DNA from: JBBIJR01 sp037445875
GTDB taxonomy: Bacteria > CLD3 > SB21
NCBI GenBank assembly: GCA_037445875.1
Contig: JBBIJR010000025.1
Coordinates: 1 to 44,544, forward strand
Direction of reading: 5' to 3'
Length of the DNA stretch: 44,544 nt
The notes under the pieces: generated by a model
What the model saw: the letters and a program-made list of their open reading frames with translations, nothing else
Told to the model about the DNA's origin: nothing
Database searches by the model: none
Shown here: positions 32,130 through 40,433 of the stretch, piece after piece
How positions within the stretch are numbered: position 1 is the first letter of the stretch
How the letters are laid out: each line of letters starts with the position of its first letter
Translations under genes and position numbers: made by a program

Positions 32130-32639
32130 CTATTTTGAACTAAGCCAAGACTCAAAATAGGTTCTTATGTCTTCGTCACCGATAACCGCCCTCGGTTTGT
32201 CGATGGCTTTCTTCCAAGGTCCCTCGCTCAGATGACTCGCGTTTGCAAGTTGAATGGCTGTGTAATCCTTATAGATTTTCCAAAAATCCCTGAGGAATGC
32301 CAGGACCTCTTTGTTCTCGTCGTTGTCCTCGATTCTGGGGGCTACAAGTCTGAGTTTCAAGCCCTCAGAAGTCACCTCAAATATAGGACTGTCAATGGAC
32401 TTATCTCCATAACCCTTCAAAGCATGGTAAAGCTGGCGAATAACTGGACCGTACTTCCACGCCTCAAACCTGTCACTGGATAGTGCTTTCTTGTGAATCG
32501 CCAGGTACAGACCGTACGCGAAATAGAGGAGCTTCTGGAGCTTCATCGGGGAAAGCTCTTTCCCTTCCTCAATTGCTCGCTCAATGAAAAAATTGGCAAT
32601 GGCCTTCACGTCGTAGGACTTCATCTCTTGAATTTCCAT
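32130..32639 (-). CDS. Panacea-domain protein (DUF4065/SocA-like antitoxin)
   Basis: 169 residues from the ATG at 32639, with AGGGGG 6 bases upstream. The domain signature is plain: VKAIANFFIERA, LSPMKLQKLLYFAYGLYL, then FEAWKYGPVIRQLYHALKGYG. The C-terminus is a helical extension. This domain occurs in SocA (a proteolytic adaptor in Caulobacter) and in the hyper-promiscuous PanA antitoxins. The adjacent two-helix protein is the expected partner. Composition is more AT-rich than nearby chemosensory genes, suggesting acquisition. Confidence 0.9.
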   Translation of the reverse strand: MEIQEMKSYDVKAIANFFIERAIEEGKELSPMKLQKLLYFAYGLYLAIHKKALSSDRFEAWKYGPVIRQLYHALKGYGDKSIDSPIFEVTSEGLKLRLVAPRIEDNDENKEVLAFLRDFWKIYKDYTAIQLANASHLSEGPWKKAIDKPRAVIGDEDIRTYFESWLSSK

Positions 32640-32774
32640 ACAACCCCCTGGAGGTGAAATTCGATACACTGCAAACGTAACCCATTGCATTGAGAAAGTC
32701 AATTCGAAAACTGATGACGATGATGAGCGTCGGCTGAAAGAACTCGCACGCCTCGCCCGGTCCGGACTCTTTCC

Positions 32775-32803
32775 TTGATTATCGGGAACCGCTTTGGTAT
32801 ATT
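32775..32803 (+). promoter_or_regulatory. Promoter of the chemosensory operon
   Basis: TTGATT (32775-32780), a 17-base spacer and TATATT (32798-32803), about 135 bases before cheR. The element closely resembles the hisS promoter at 40367-40395, sharing CCTTGATT, TCGG and CTTTGGTAT at the same spacing. Confidence 0.6.
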
Positions 32804-32938
32804 TTTGCCGCTTACCCGAACGTTTTCCGGGCCGGATTCACGACGATCGTGCGGAGGTAGAAGGAGCGAGTCTCGAGCGCGGTACCTGCCCGCGGTCCAT
32901 TACCCCGCCCGCAAGCCCGGAACCCTTGACAAGGCGGC

Positions 32939-34417
32939 ATGCACAGCGAATTCACGAAGCCCCTCTTTGACACCGTTCGCCAGAAGATCAGCGACTATTG
33001 CGGGATCTTCCTGGGGGACGAACAGCAGAACGAGCTGGCCAGGAAAGTGGCGGACCGGATGGAACGGGTCGGAATCTTCCGCTATCCGCAGTATGTGGCC
33101 CTGTTATCGGGAGAGGAAGGCGGACCCGAGGAACTGCGCCGCCTGTCGGAACTGATCACGAACAACGAGACGTACTTCTTCCGCGAACCCGGCCATTTCC
33201 AGGCCCTGCGGAGCTTTGTGATACCGGAACTCCTGCGGCGAAAACGCGAAAAGCGTATTCGCATCTGGAGCGCCGGCTGTTCGACCGGTGAAGAGGTATA
33301 CACGCTGGCGATGGTCCTGCACGAGGCGCGGCTGGTTCACGGGCCGTTCGATGCGCGCGTGATCGGCACGGACATCGACCGCCAGGCCCTGCAGGCGGCC
33401 CAGAGGGGGCTCTACGGGAAGAATTCGTTCCGCTCGATTGAGAACCATTATTTGAAAACGTACTTCACCACCTCGGGTCCGGACCGGCGCAAGGTGGACG
33501 AGCGCCTCCGTCCGCTCGTTCAGTTCGAGTGGCACAACCTTTTCGATGAACGCGGCGGCAACGCGCTCCGCGATATCGACGTGATCTTTTTCCGAAACGT
33601 CTCCATTTATTTTGCCAGGGAAAAAATCCGTTTGATCAACGAGCGGCTCAGCCAGATCCTCAACGACCAGGGTTTCCTTTTCCTCGGTTCGTCCGAAACG
33701 CTGCACCACAATTTCGGCAATCTTCAGCTGGTCGAGGTGGGAGACGTCTTTCTGTACCGCAAGATCTCGGGAGACAACGGAACCTCCCGCGAACGCCGTT
33801 CGTCCGTGGAGTCTCCGCCGGTTCCGGTCGAGGTTCCCGTCCCGAAGTCCCGTGCCCGCAAGCGGCAGGCCGTTCCCGCGACCGCCGGGTTGGCCGAACC
33901 CGAGCCGGAGCCCATCACCTTCGATCTGATCTTCGCACGCTACCGGGAAGGACTCTACGCGGAATGCGGAAAGCTGATCGAGCGTTATCTGGCCTCACCC
34001 CGTCTCCACGCGGCGGAAACCGTCCAGCTGCTGCTGCTGCGGTCGCACCTGCACATTGCACAGGAACGGCTGGACGAAGCCCGGGCCGATTGCAAACGTG
34101 TCCTTGAAATCGATAACGTCAACGGTGAGGCCTATTTTCTCGGCGGTCTCATCGCGTATTACCGCAGCCGATGGAACGAGGCCTCGGAAGGTTTTCGCAA
34201 GGCGCTGTTTCTCCGTCCCGGTCTGTCGCTGGCGCATTTCCACCTTGCCCTCGTGTTCCGCCAGGAGGGCATGGCCGAGGACGCCCGCCGCGAATTCCGG
34301 AATACGATCCGCGTGCTCGAACAGCGTATGGACGCGTCCCTGTCCTTTGCCGCCCTCGGTTATTCGTCCGCATATTTGATCAATTCATGCAAACAGCAAT
34401 TGAAAGCCATCGGGTAA
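32939..34417 (+). CDS. CheR-type methyltransferase with C-terminal TPR repeats (WspC-like)
   Basis: 492 residues. CheR N-terminal helical domain at 1-75 (LITNNETYFFREPGHF contains the receptor-binding signature). AdoMet domain at 80-275 with IWSAGCSTGEEVYTLAM and a FFRNVSIYF motif in place of the usual FCRNVLIYF. A proline-rich linker follows, then about three TPR repeats at 340-450. It methylates glutamates of a chemoreceptor, presumably the MCP two genes downstream. CheR-TPR fusions are typical of Wsp/Frz-like signalling operons. The stop is directly followed by the CheA start. Confidence 0.92.
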   Translation: MHSEFTKPLFDTVRQKISDYCGIFLGDEQQNELARKVADRMERVGIFRYPQYVALLSGEEGGPEELRRLSELITNNETYFFREPGHFQALRSFVIPELLRRKREKRIRIWSAGCSTGEEVYTLAMVLHEARLVHGPFDARVIGTDIDRQALQAAQRGLYGKNSFRSIENHYLKTYFTTSGPDRRKVDERLRPLVQFEWHNLFDERGGNALRDIDVIFFRNVSIYFAREKIRLINERLSQILNDQGFLFLGSSETLHHNFGNLQLVEVGDVFLYRKISGDNGTSRERRSSVESPPVPVEVPVPKSRARKRQAVPATAGLAEPEPEPITFDLIFARYREGLYAECGKLIERYLASPRLHAAETVQLLLLRSHLHIAQERLDEARADCKRVLEIDNVNGEAYFLGGLIAYYRSRWNEASEGFRKALFLRPGLSLAHFHLALVFRQEGMAEDARREFRNTIRVLEQRMDASLSFAALGYSSAYLINSCKQQLKAIG

Positions 34418-34418
34418 G

Positions 34419-37328
34419 ATGAAGTTCGACCGCAGCCAGTTCATCGCTAAGTACGTTTCCGAGACGCGGGACAACATCCGCCGCCTCAACGACCTCGCGT
34501 TGGAGTTTGAGCGCCGGCCCGGCGAGCCCGGCCCGCTGGGCGAAATGATGCGGGTGACCCACACGATCAAAGGCTCCTCCCGGATGCTCAACCTGCGTGC
34601 GATGGGGGACATGGCCCACGCGCTGGAGGACGCCCTCAACGGCATTCAGAAGTCGAATATTCCGTTCAAAGGCTCCGTCCCGGAGACGGTTTTTCAAACG
34701 CTCGACGCCATCGGGGAGATGCTGGACGAGATTGCCGAGCGCGGAGACTGCGAGGCCGACATCACGCTCGCGGTCAAGGCACTGCAGGCCGTGGCGGCCA
34801 ACCAGTTGTCGCAGCTGGACGTCGCCTCCAGGGCGAGCGCACCGCCGCCGGTATCCACGATCACGACGCGCGCCACCGGACGCGGAGTGACGTTCGACAA
34901 GTCCGCTTTTGTGACGCGGTTTGTGGAGGAAGCCGAGGAACACATCCGTCAGTTGAACGGCTCGCTCGAGCGGCTGGAGGCGATACGGGATCATGCGGAG
35001 GCGCTGCAGACCGCCCTCCGGGCGGCCCACACGCTCAAGGGCTCGGCAAGGATGATGAAGTTCGAAAACCTTGGCAACGTGGCACAGCGGGTGGAGGCCG
35101 TCTTTGCCGCCGTGAAGGACAAGCGCATCCGATGGGATCACCGCGTGCACCTTGCGTTGTCGTGCAGCCTGCAGTTACTCGAGGACCTGAAGCGGACGGT
35201 GGCCCGCACGGGCGAGGATGCGATGGCGAACACCGCCCCGCTGGACCGCCTCGACGAGATCGCGGCGGGCGGCACGCCGACGGAACAACAGGTACGCAAG
35301 GCGTTCGAACGAAAAGAGGAGCCGGCGCCCGGTTCCTCGACCGAGCCGGACGTGTCGGAGGCCGATATTGCCGATCGGCTGGGGGAACGCCTCGTCCAGG
35401 CGCGCCTGATCACGCGCGAACAATTGATCCATGTCAATCAGACGACGGACGCCAAAGTTCCGCTGGGCGAGCGCTTGATAGCGCTCGGGTACATCTCCCG
35501 CGAACAGCTCAACCGCATGTTGAAAGAACAGCGTGCATCCAGGGCCATGCTCGGTCACGTCCAGACCCGCGCGCTGGAGAGCGTCGAAGAGGAACTCCAG
35601 AAAGGCGTCACCGCCGACCAGTTGATCCGCGTCCAGGTCGACAAGATCGACGGATTGATCCGGGACGTGGGCGAACTGGCGACCAACCAGCTGCGCCATC
35701 AAATGGCGCTTCAGGAACTGCGGCGCGCGCAGTTGAACCTGAAACTCTTCATGAAGAACCTGCACAAGCGGGAATCGGAGCGCCAGCGGCGGGAAACGGC
35801 GGACGGAGCGCCTTCCGATGCGGCCGGCCTTCTCGACGAGGGAAACCGCGCGACCGAGCAGTTCGAGCGTGTGCTCAAGATCCTGCGGGAGGATTCCGCC
35901 CAGCGCGACGTCCTGTCCAATCAGATTCAGCACGGCGTCATGGGCATGCGGATGATCCCGATCAGCACCATCTTCGACGCGTACCCGCGGGCGGTGCGCG
36001 ACCTCGCCAAGACCCTCGGCAAAGAAGTAGGCCTCGTGATCGAAGGCGGCGAGACGGAACTCGACCGTAAGATGGTCGAAAAGCTTAACGAACCTCTGAT
36101 TCACCTGATCCGCAACGCGATCGATCACGGCATCGAACCGCCCGACGAACGGCTTCGCCTCGGCAAACCGCGCGAAGGCGTACTCCGCATCGGCGCCCGC
36201 AACGAGGGCAGTTCGATCGTCATCGAGATCGAGGAAGACGGCCGCGGCATCGACTTCGACCGGATCAAGACCAAGGCCGTTGAAAAACGGCTGATCGCGG
36301 AAAACGAGGACATCAATCGTTTCTCGGAAAACGACCTGATGAACCTTATTTTCATGCCGGGCTTCAGTACCAACGACTTCATCACCGACATTTCCGGCCG
36401 CGGGTACGGCATGGACGTCGTCAAACAATGCGTCGAGACCCTCAAGGGCTACATTGCCGTGGACAGCCGGCGCGGGACGGGTTCACGCTTTGCCATTCAT
36501 CTGCCGCTGACGCTCACCGCCCTGCGGGCATTGTTCGTCAAGGTCGGGCCGCAGGTCTTCGCTCTCCCGGTCTCGTCCGTCACAGAAACGCTGCAGATAC
36601 GGCGGGAGGAGATCATCCAGGTCGTCGACAAGAACGCCGTTCGACTGCGCAATCAGCTCATTCCGGTCCTGGTGCTCTCGGAGGTCCTCGGCCTCCCCTC
36701 CAACGGCTCCACGGGCGAATACTCGTTCGTGGTGATCGCCCACGCCGGCTCGGACCGGGTCGGGTTCCTGATCGACGACATCGTCGACGAGAAAGACATC
36801 ATCGTCAAGTCCCTGCCCTCGCATTTCTCGAACCTGAAGAACGTCTCGTCGGCGGCCCTCGCGGCCGACAATACGGTGATCCTCATCCTGCACGTGCCCG
36901 ACCTGATCCTCTCGACCAAGGATTTCACGATGCGGGAACGGCCCGAGGCGAGGGAACGCGTGCGGCAGTCCATCCTGGTCGTGGACGACTCGCTGAATAC
37001 GCGGGAGGTGGAAAAGACGATTCTGCAGGCGTACGGGTACCGGGTGGATACGGCCAAGGACGGTCTGGACGCCCTCGAAAAACTCGGACAGAAACGGTAT
37101 GACCTCGTGGTCACGGACCTGGAAATGCCTGCCATGGACGGCTTCACACTGACCGCAAGGATCAAGGAGGACAAGACGTACGAACAGATCCCGGTCGTCA
37201 TCGTGACGTCGCGCGATTCGGCCGATGACAAGCGGCGCGGCATCGAGGTCGGTGCCAATGCATACATCGTCAAGGGTTCGTTCGATCAGACGAACCTGAT
37301 CGACACTGTCGAAAGCCTGATCGGATAG
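34419..37328 (+). CDS. Hybrid chemosensory kinase CheA-REC with two Hpt domains and an MshEN-like insertion
   Basis: 969 residues. Hpt1 with histidine 48 (VTHTIKGSSRM) and Hpt2 with histidine 204 (AAHTLKGSARM). At about 318-378 there are two consecutive MshEN-type motifs (RLGERLVQARLITREQL and PLGERLIALGYISREQL). These are followed by the dimerisation domain (VDKIDGLIRDVGELATN), the ATPase domain (LIRNAIDHGIE, GRGYGMDVVKQ), the CheW domain and a C-terminal receiver with aspartate in VVTDLEMPAMDG. It phosphorylates itself in response to the MCP and probably passes phosphate to its own receiver. No separate CheW or CheB gene is near. Confidence 0.92.
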   Translation: MKFDRSQFIAKYVSETRDNIRRLNDLALEFERRPGEPGPLGEMMRVTHTIKGSSRMLNLRAMGDMAHALEDALNGIQKSNIPFKGSVPETVFQTLDAIGEMLDEIAERGDCEADITLAVKALQAVAANQLSQLDVASRASAPPPVSTITTRATGRGVTFDKSAFVTRFVEEAEEHIRQLNGSLERLEAIRDHAEALQTALRAAHTLKGSARMMKFENLGNVAQRVEAVFAAVKDKRIRWDHRVHLALSCSLQLLEDLKRTVARTGEDAMANTAPLDRLDEIAAGGTPTEQQVRKAFERKEEPAPGSSTEPDVSEADIADRLGERLVQARLITREQLIHVNQTTDAKVPLGERLIALGYISREQLNRMLKEQRASRAMLGHVQTRALESVEEELQKGVTADQLIRVQVDKIDGLIRDVGELATNQLRHQMALQELRRAQLNLKLFMKNLHKRESERQRRETADGAPSDAAGLLDEGNRATEQFERVLKILREDSAQRDVLSNQIQHGVMGMRMIPISTIFDAYPRAVRDLAKTLGKEVGLVIEGGETELDRKMVEKLNEPLIHLIRNAIDHGIEPPDERLRLGKPREGVLRIGARNEGSSIVIEIEEDGRGIDFDRIKTKAVEKRLIAENEDINRFSENDLMNLIFMPGFSTNDFITDISGRGYGMDVVKQCVETLKGYIAVDSRRGTGSRFAIHLPLTLTALRALFVKVGPQVFALPVSSVTETLQIRREEIIQVVDKNAVRLRNQLIPVLVLSEVLGLPSNGSTGEYSFVVIAHAGSDRVGFLIDDIVDEKDIIVKSLPSHFSNLKNVSSAALAADNTVILILHVPDLILSTKDFTMRERPEARERVRQSILVVDDSLNTREVEKTILQAYGYRVDTAKDGLDALEKLGQKRYDLVVTDLEMPAMDGFTLTARIKEDKTYEQIPVVIVTSRDSADDKRRGIEVGANAYIVKGSFDQTNLIDTVESLIG

Positions 37329-37335
37329 GAGCCCC

Positions 37336-39129
37336 ATGGCCGACCGACCCCGGTACGATATCGTCCGTCTGTCACGCCCCCACCTGGCCACGCTGTGGAT
37401 CGTCGTCGTTTTTGCCGTGCTCGCCAATCTGTACCTGCGCCGGGTCCTGCAGCTGACGCCCGAAGAGACCTTCTACCGGCAGATCGTGATCATCGTGGCA
37501 CTGGTCCTGATGATCTTTGTCGCCCTGTTCGTCCACGTGATCCTGTTTCGCAAGACGTCGATCTGGGGGGACGCGTTCCGGCAGCACGCGTCCTCGAACC
37601 TGCGCAGCGAGTTCCTGCAGGAGGTCTGGGTCGAGATCAACAACTATCCGGTTCGATATTGTTTCTACGCGTACGTGGCCAACGTTTACACGGTTGCCCT
37701 GGTGACCGCGCTGGCGATCATGATCCCGTTCGTGGTGCACAGCGTGTCCGGCCTGACGTACCTCATGCATGTGGTGGTCTCGGTCAGCCTCTTTGTGTGG
37801 CCTCTCGTGACGGTGCAGTATTACGTACTCGAGGAGAACCAGCGCAGGGTGGCGGCGGTGTTCCTGCAGGATGTCGGCAGCCGCATTCGGTGGTCCGATC
37901 CGCGCATCGTCCCCGTGTCGATCCGCACGAAACTGATGATCAGCTTCCTCACGGCGGTGGTTTTCACGGCCATGTTCGTGGGCATGACGCTCTATCAGGT
38001 GTTCCTCCGCGACGAACCCGGGACGTTCCGTCAGACCCTGAGCGGTGTACTGGTGTGTGTCGTGTTGTACGGCACGGCCCTGGCGTATCTGACAGGACGG
38101 TCGATCAGCCGGTCGATCCGCGGTATGGAGGAGTTGCTCGGTCACGGCTTGGCATCCGACTCGAACGGCCGCCGCGCCGTGCCGACGGCAGGCACGACGG
38201 ATGAACTCGGACGATTCACAGCTGAACTGGCAGCGTTTCAGGCCCGATTTGGCGAGTTTGCGGTCCGCTTCCATGATCATTTGGCCGACCAGTTTCAACG
38301 GCTCGAGGCGATGACCACGGTTGCGAACAAACAAGCCGCCGACTCCGCACGGTATGCCGAAGAGGCGGCCAACCAGGCCTCTCGAATGGACGAATTGAAC
38401 CAGTCGTTCCAACAAATCCACCTCGATACGGAGGGCGTGTATCAAAACGTCCAAAAGGGGATGGGCCGGCTCGAAGAGGGCCGCGAAAAACTGCACAGGA
38501 CGCTCGTGAGTGTGGAACAAATCCGCCACGAGGCCGCCCAGAACGCGCAGCGCGTGATGGACCTCAGTCTGCGCATGATGCAGATCGAGGAAGTCGTCAA
38601 GATCATCAACTACGTAACGGACCAGACCAAAATCCTCGCCTTCAACGCCTCCATCGAAACGGCCAGCGCCGGAGAAATGGGGGAGCGTTTCGGAGTGGTC
38701 GCCAAGGAGATCCGCCAGCTGGCCGAGAACATCGCCCAATCGACGGAACAGATCCGCACGATCATCGACGAAGTGCGCAAGGCCTCTCATGTTTCCGTAC
38801 TGGCGGCGGAAAAGGAGCTCAAGCAGATCGATGTCGGATTGGAATCGGGCCGGGAGGCGCAGGAGTCGTTTTACGAAATCGTCGATGTCGTGCGGGAAAC
38901 CGCGGACGTGCTTGCCGGCATCACGCAGGGGCTGACCCAGTTGAAAGTGGTTCACGAGCAAATGGGCGGCACGCTGCGGGAACTGGAGGGCGGGGTGCAC
39001 GAGGGCCTGGACCGCAACCGGTCGCTGCAACAGGACGCCCAGGCGCTGCTCGTCCTCTCGCGGGACCTTATGGAGGCCGTCGACCGCCTCGAGGGTCGCG
39101 GGACCGACCGCATCGTCCGGCCTGTCTAG
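37336..39129 (+). CDS. Methyl-accepting chemotaxis protein without a periplasmic sensor domain
   Basis: 597 residues. Five or six transmembrane helices occupy the first ~260 residues (for example VIIVALVLMIFVALFVHVIL and MISFLTAVVFTAMFVGMTL), with only short loops, then a HAMP-like connection. The signalling hairpin tip is DQTKILAFNASIETASAGE, followed by FGVVAKEIRQLAENIAQSTE. The signal is presumably sensed in or at the membrane. It is the third gene of the CheR-CheA-MCP operon and starts 7 bases after cheA. Confidence 0.9.
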   Translation: MADRPRYDIVRLSRPHLATLWIVVVFAVLANLYLRRVLQLTPEETFYRQIVIIVALVLMIFVALFVHVILFRKTSIWGDAFRQHASSNLRSEFLQEVWVEINNYPVRYCFYAYVANVYTVALVTALAIMIPFVVHSVSGLTYLMHVVVSVSLFVWPLVTVQYYVLEENQRRVAAVFLQDVGSRIRWSDPRIVPVSIRTKLMISFLTAVVFTAMFVGMTLYQVFLRDEPGTFRQTLSGVLVCVVLYGTALAYLTGRSISRSIRGMEELLGHGLASDSNGRRAVPTAGTTDELGRFTAELAAFQARFGEFAVRFHDHLADQFQRLEAMTTVANKQAADSARYAEEAANQASRMDELNQSFQQIHLDTEGVYQNVQKGMGRLEEGREKLHRTLVSVEQIRHEAAQNAQRVMDLSLRMMQIEEVVKIINYVTDQTKILAFNASIETASAGEMGERFGVVAKEIRQLAENIAQSTEQIRTIIDEVRKASHVSVLAAEKELKQIDVGLESGREAQESFYEIVDVVRETADVLAGITQGLTQLKVVHEQMGGTLRELEGGVHEGLDRNRSLQQDAQALLVLSRDLMEAVDRLEGRGTDRIVRPV

Positions 39130-39135
39130 CAGGCA

Positions 39136-39161
39136 GGCGCCGCATTTCACAAGGCGGCGCC
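39136..39161. terminator. Hairpin between the MCP gene and the convergent ferritin-like gene
   Basis: GGCGCCG (39136-39142) pairs with CGGCGCC (39155-39161). A 7-bp GC stem right after the MCP stop, but with no T-run, so termination is only a possibility. A second stem (GCACGC and GCGTGC) lies near 39190-39206 after the opposing gene. Confidence 0.4.
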
Positions 39162-39205
39162 CGACAAGCATCCGAATGCCGCTCGACCCGCACGCTCCGG
39201 GCGTG

Positions 39206-40093
39206 CTACGAAACGTACGGTTGAATGCCGAAAATCCTTCCGAGAAAATCCCCGAACAGATAGGTTGCCAGGGCCGTCCCCAACGTCAGCAGCGTGCTTT
39301 CCAGGAACTCCCTTCCAAACCGGCGTTCGAAGAGCACGGACGAGTAGAACGTGAAGTAGGCCGTCAACAAAACGGCCATGACCAGCGATACCGTGAACGC
39401 GAGGAGCATGGAGGCCGTAAGGAAGTACGGCAGCGCGAGGAACACGACCGCCAGGATGTAGGAGAAGCCGGTTATCAGTGCGGACTTCAGCGGGTTCATT
39501 CCGCTTCCCTGTTTGGCCTGCAGATAGGCAGCCGTAGCCATGGAAATCGCCGCCGCAAAACCCACGATCAGTCCGGCCACGCCGGCCAGCAGCGTCGAAC
39601 TGCTGACGCCGAGAAATCCTGCATGCACACCGGTGATCTCGATGATGGCGTCTGCAAGACCCAGGACGATGAAACCGAGATATTTCACGACGCCTTCGTT
39701 GATCTGGCCGATGAAGAACTCCTCGTGCTTTTCTTCGTCGGCGATGATCCGCTCCAGACGCACACCGGCCTCACCCACCACGTGCGGCAGGATCCGGCGG
39801 TACTCGTCGATCACGCGCTGCTCGTGCCGCTCGAGGAACTTCACGGCAAATGTAAGTCCGAAGAGGTAACGCAGCAGGAGCACGAACCTTATGAACGCCC
39901 TCCGGGGCCGCGGAGCGTACTCTTTGACAAACTCCTTCCAGAATCTGTAGTGTTCTTCCTCCTGGAGTGATAGCTGGTGCAGGATCTCCTTGCGCCCGGC
40001 ATGGGTCTCGCGAACGGCGAGTTCTCGGTAAACCAGGTGATCGGTATATTCGTCCTGACAGTAGCCGATTTGATCCTTGTATGTTGGCTGCAT
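39206..40093 (-). CDS. Membrane ferritin-like/VIT1 fusion protein (MbfA-like iron or manganese exporter)
   Basis: 295 residues from the ATG at 40093 with GGAGGA 7 bases upstream; longer upstream frames lack such a signal. The N-terminal ~145 residues form a ferritin/rubrerythrin-like helical domain with metal-binding glutamates (EEEHYRFWKEFV and IADEEKHEEFF). The C-terminal part is a five-helix VIT1/CCC1 domain (GLADAIIEITGVHAGFLGV, then GFAAAISMATAAYLQAKQG). Characterised MbfA proteins export iron and protect against peroxide stress. Confidence 0.9.
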   Translation of the reverse strand: MQPTYKDQIGYCQDEYTDHLVYRELAVRETHAGRKEILHQLSLQEEEHYRFWKEFVKEYAPRPRRAFIRFVLLLRYLFGLTFAVKFLERHEQRVIDEYRRILPHVVGEAGVRLERIIADEEKHEEFFIGQINEGVVKYLGFIVLGLADAIIEITGVHAGFLGVSSSTLLAGVAGLIVGFAAAISMATAAYLQAKQGSGMNPLKSALITGFSYILAVVFLALPYFLTASMLLAFTVSLVMAVLLTAYFTFYSSVLFERRFGREFLESTLLTLGTALATYLFGDFLGRIFGIQPYVS

Positions 40094-40366
40094 GCAGTTT
40101 TCCTCCGGAGGCATTGGAAATTCAAAGGTACGATGACAACCGTGCGAAAAGCGTTCTGAGTGTCGCGCCCGTATTATACCGCTGGGAGCGGCGAACTTCC
40201 AGAAAAAACCTTGCACTCCGGCATTGTTCCGGTCCAACGGATAAGTGGTTCCCCATTACCCGCAAAAAGCCTCTCCATCTGATTCCTACAAGACACGACA
40301 CAAACATCCGTGGCGCTGTGACCAAAAGCAGGCCTTCTACCGCGGAAAGCAGAAAAGGACTAATCC

Positions 40367-40395
40367 TTGATTCTCGGCCTCTCCTTTGGTATGTT
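40367..40395 (+). promoter_or_regulatory. Promoter of hisS
   Basis: TTGATT (40367-40372), 17 bases, TATGTT (40390-40395), about 40 bases before the GTG start of hisS. The remaining part of 40094-40366 shows no gene. Confidence 0.6.
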
Positions 40396-40433
40396 GCGCC
40401 ACCGATAAGTCTCATCTCAACGGTTACTCAGAC

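Noticed and set aside
37372..39171. A 599-codon minus-strand frame opposite the MCP gene
   Set aside because: Low-complexity His/Arg/Asp-rich translation typical of an antisense shadow; the plus-strand MCP carries a clear signalling hairpin.
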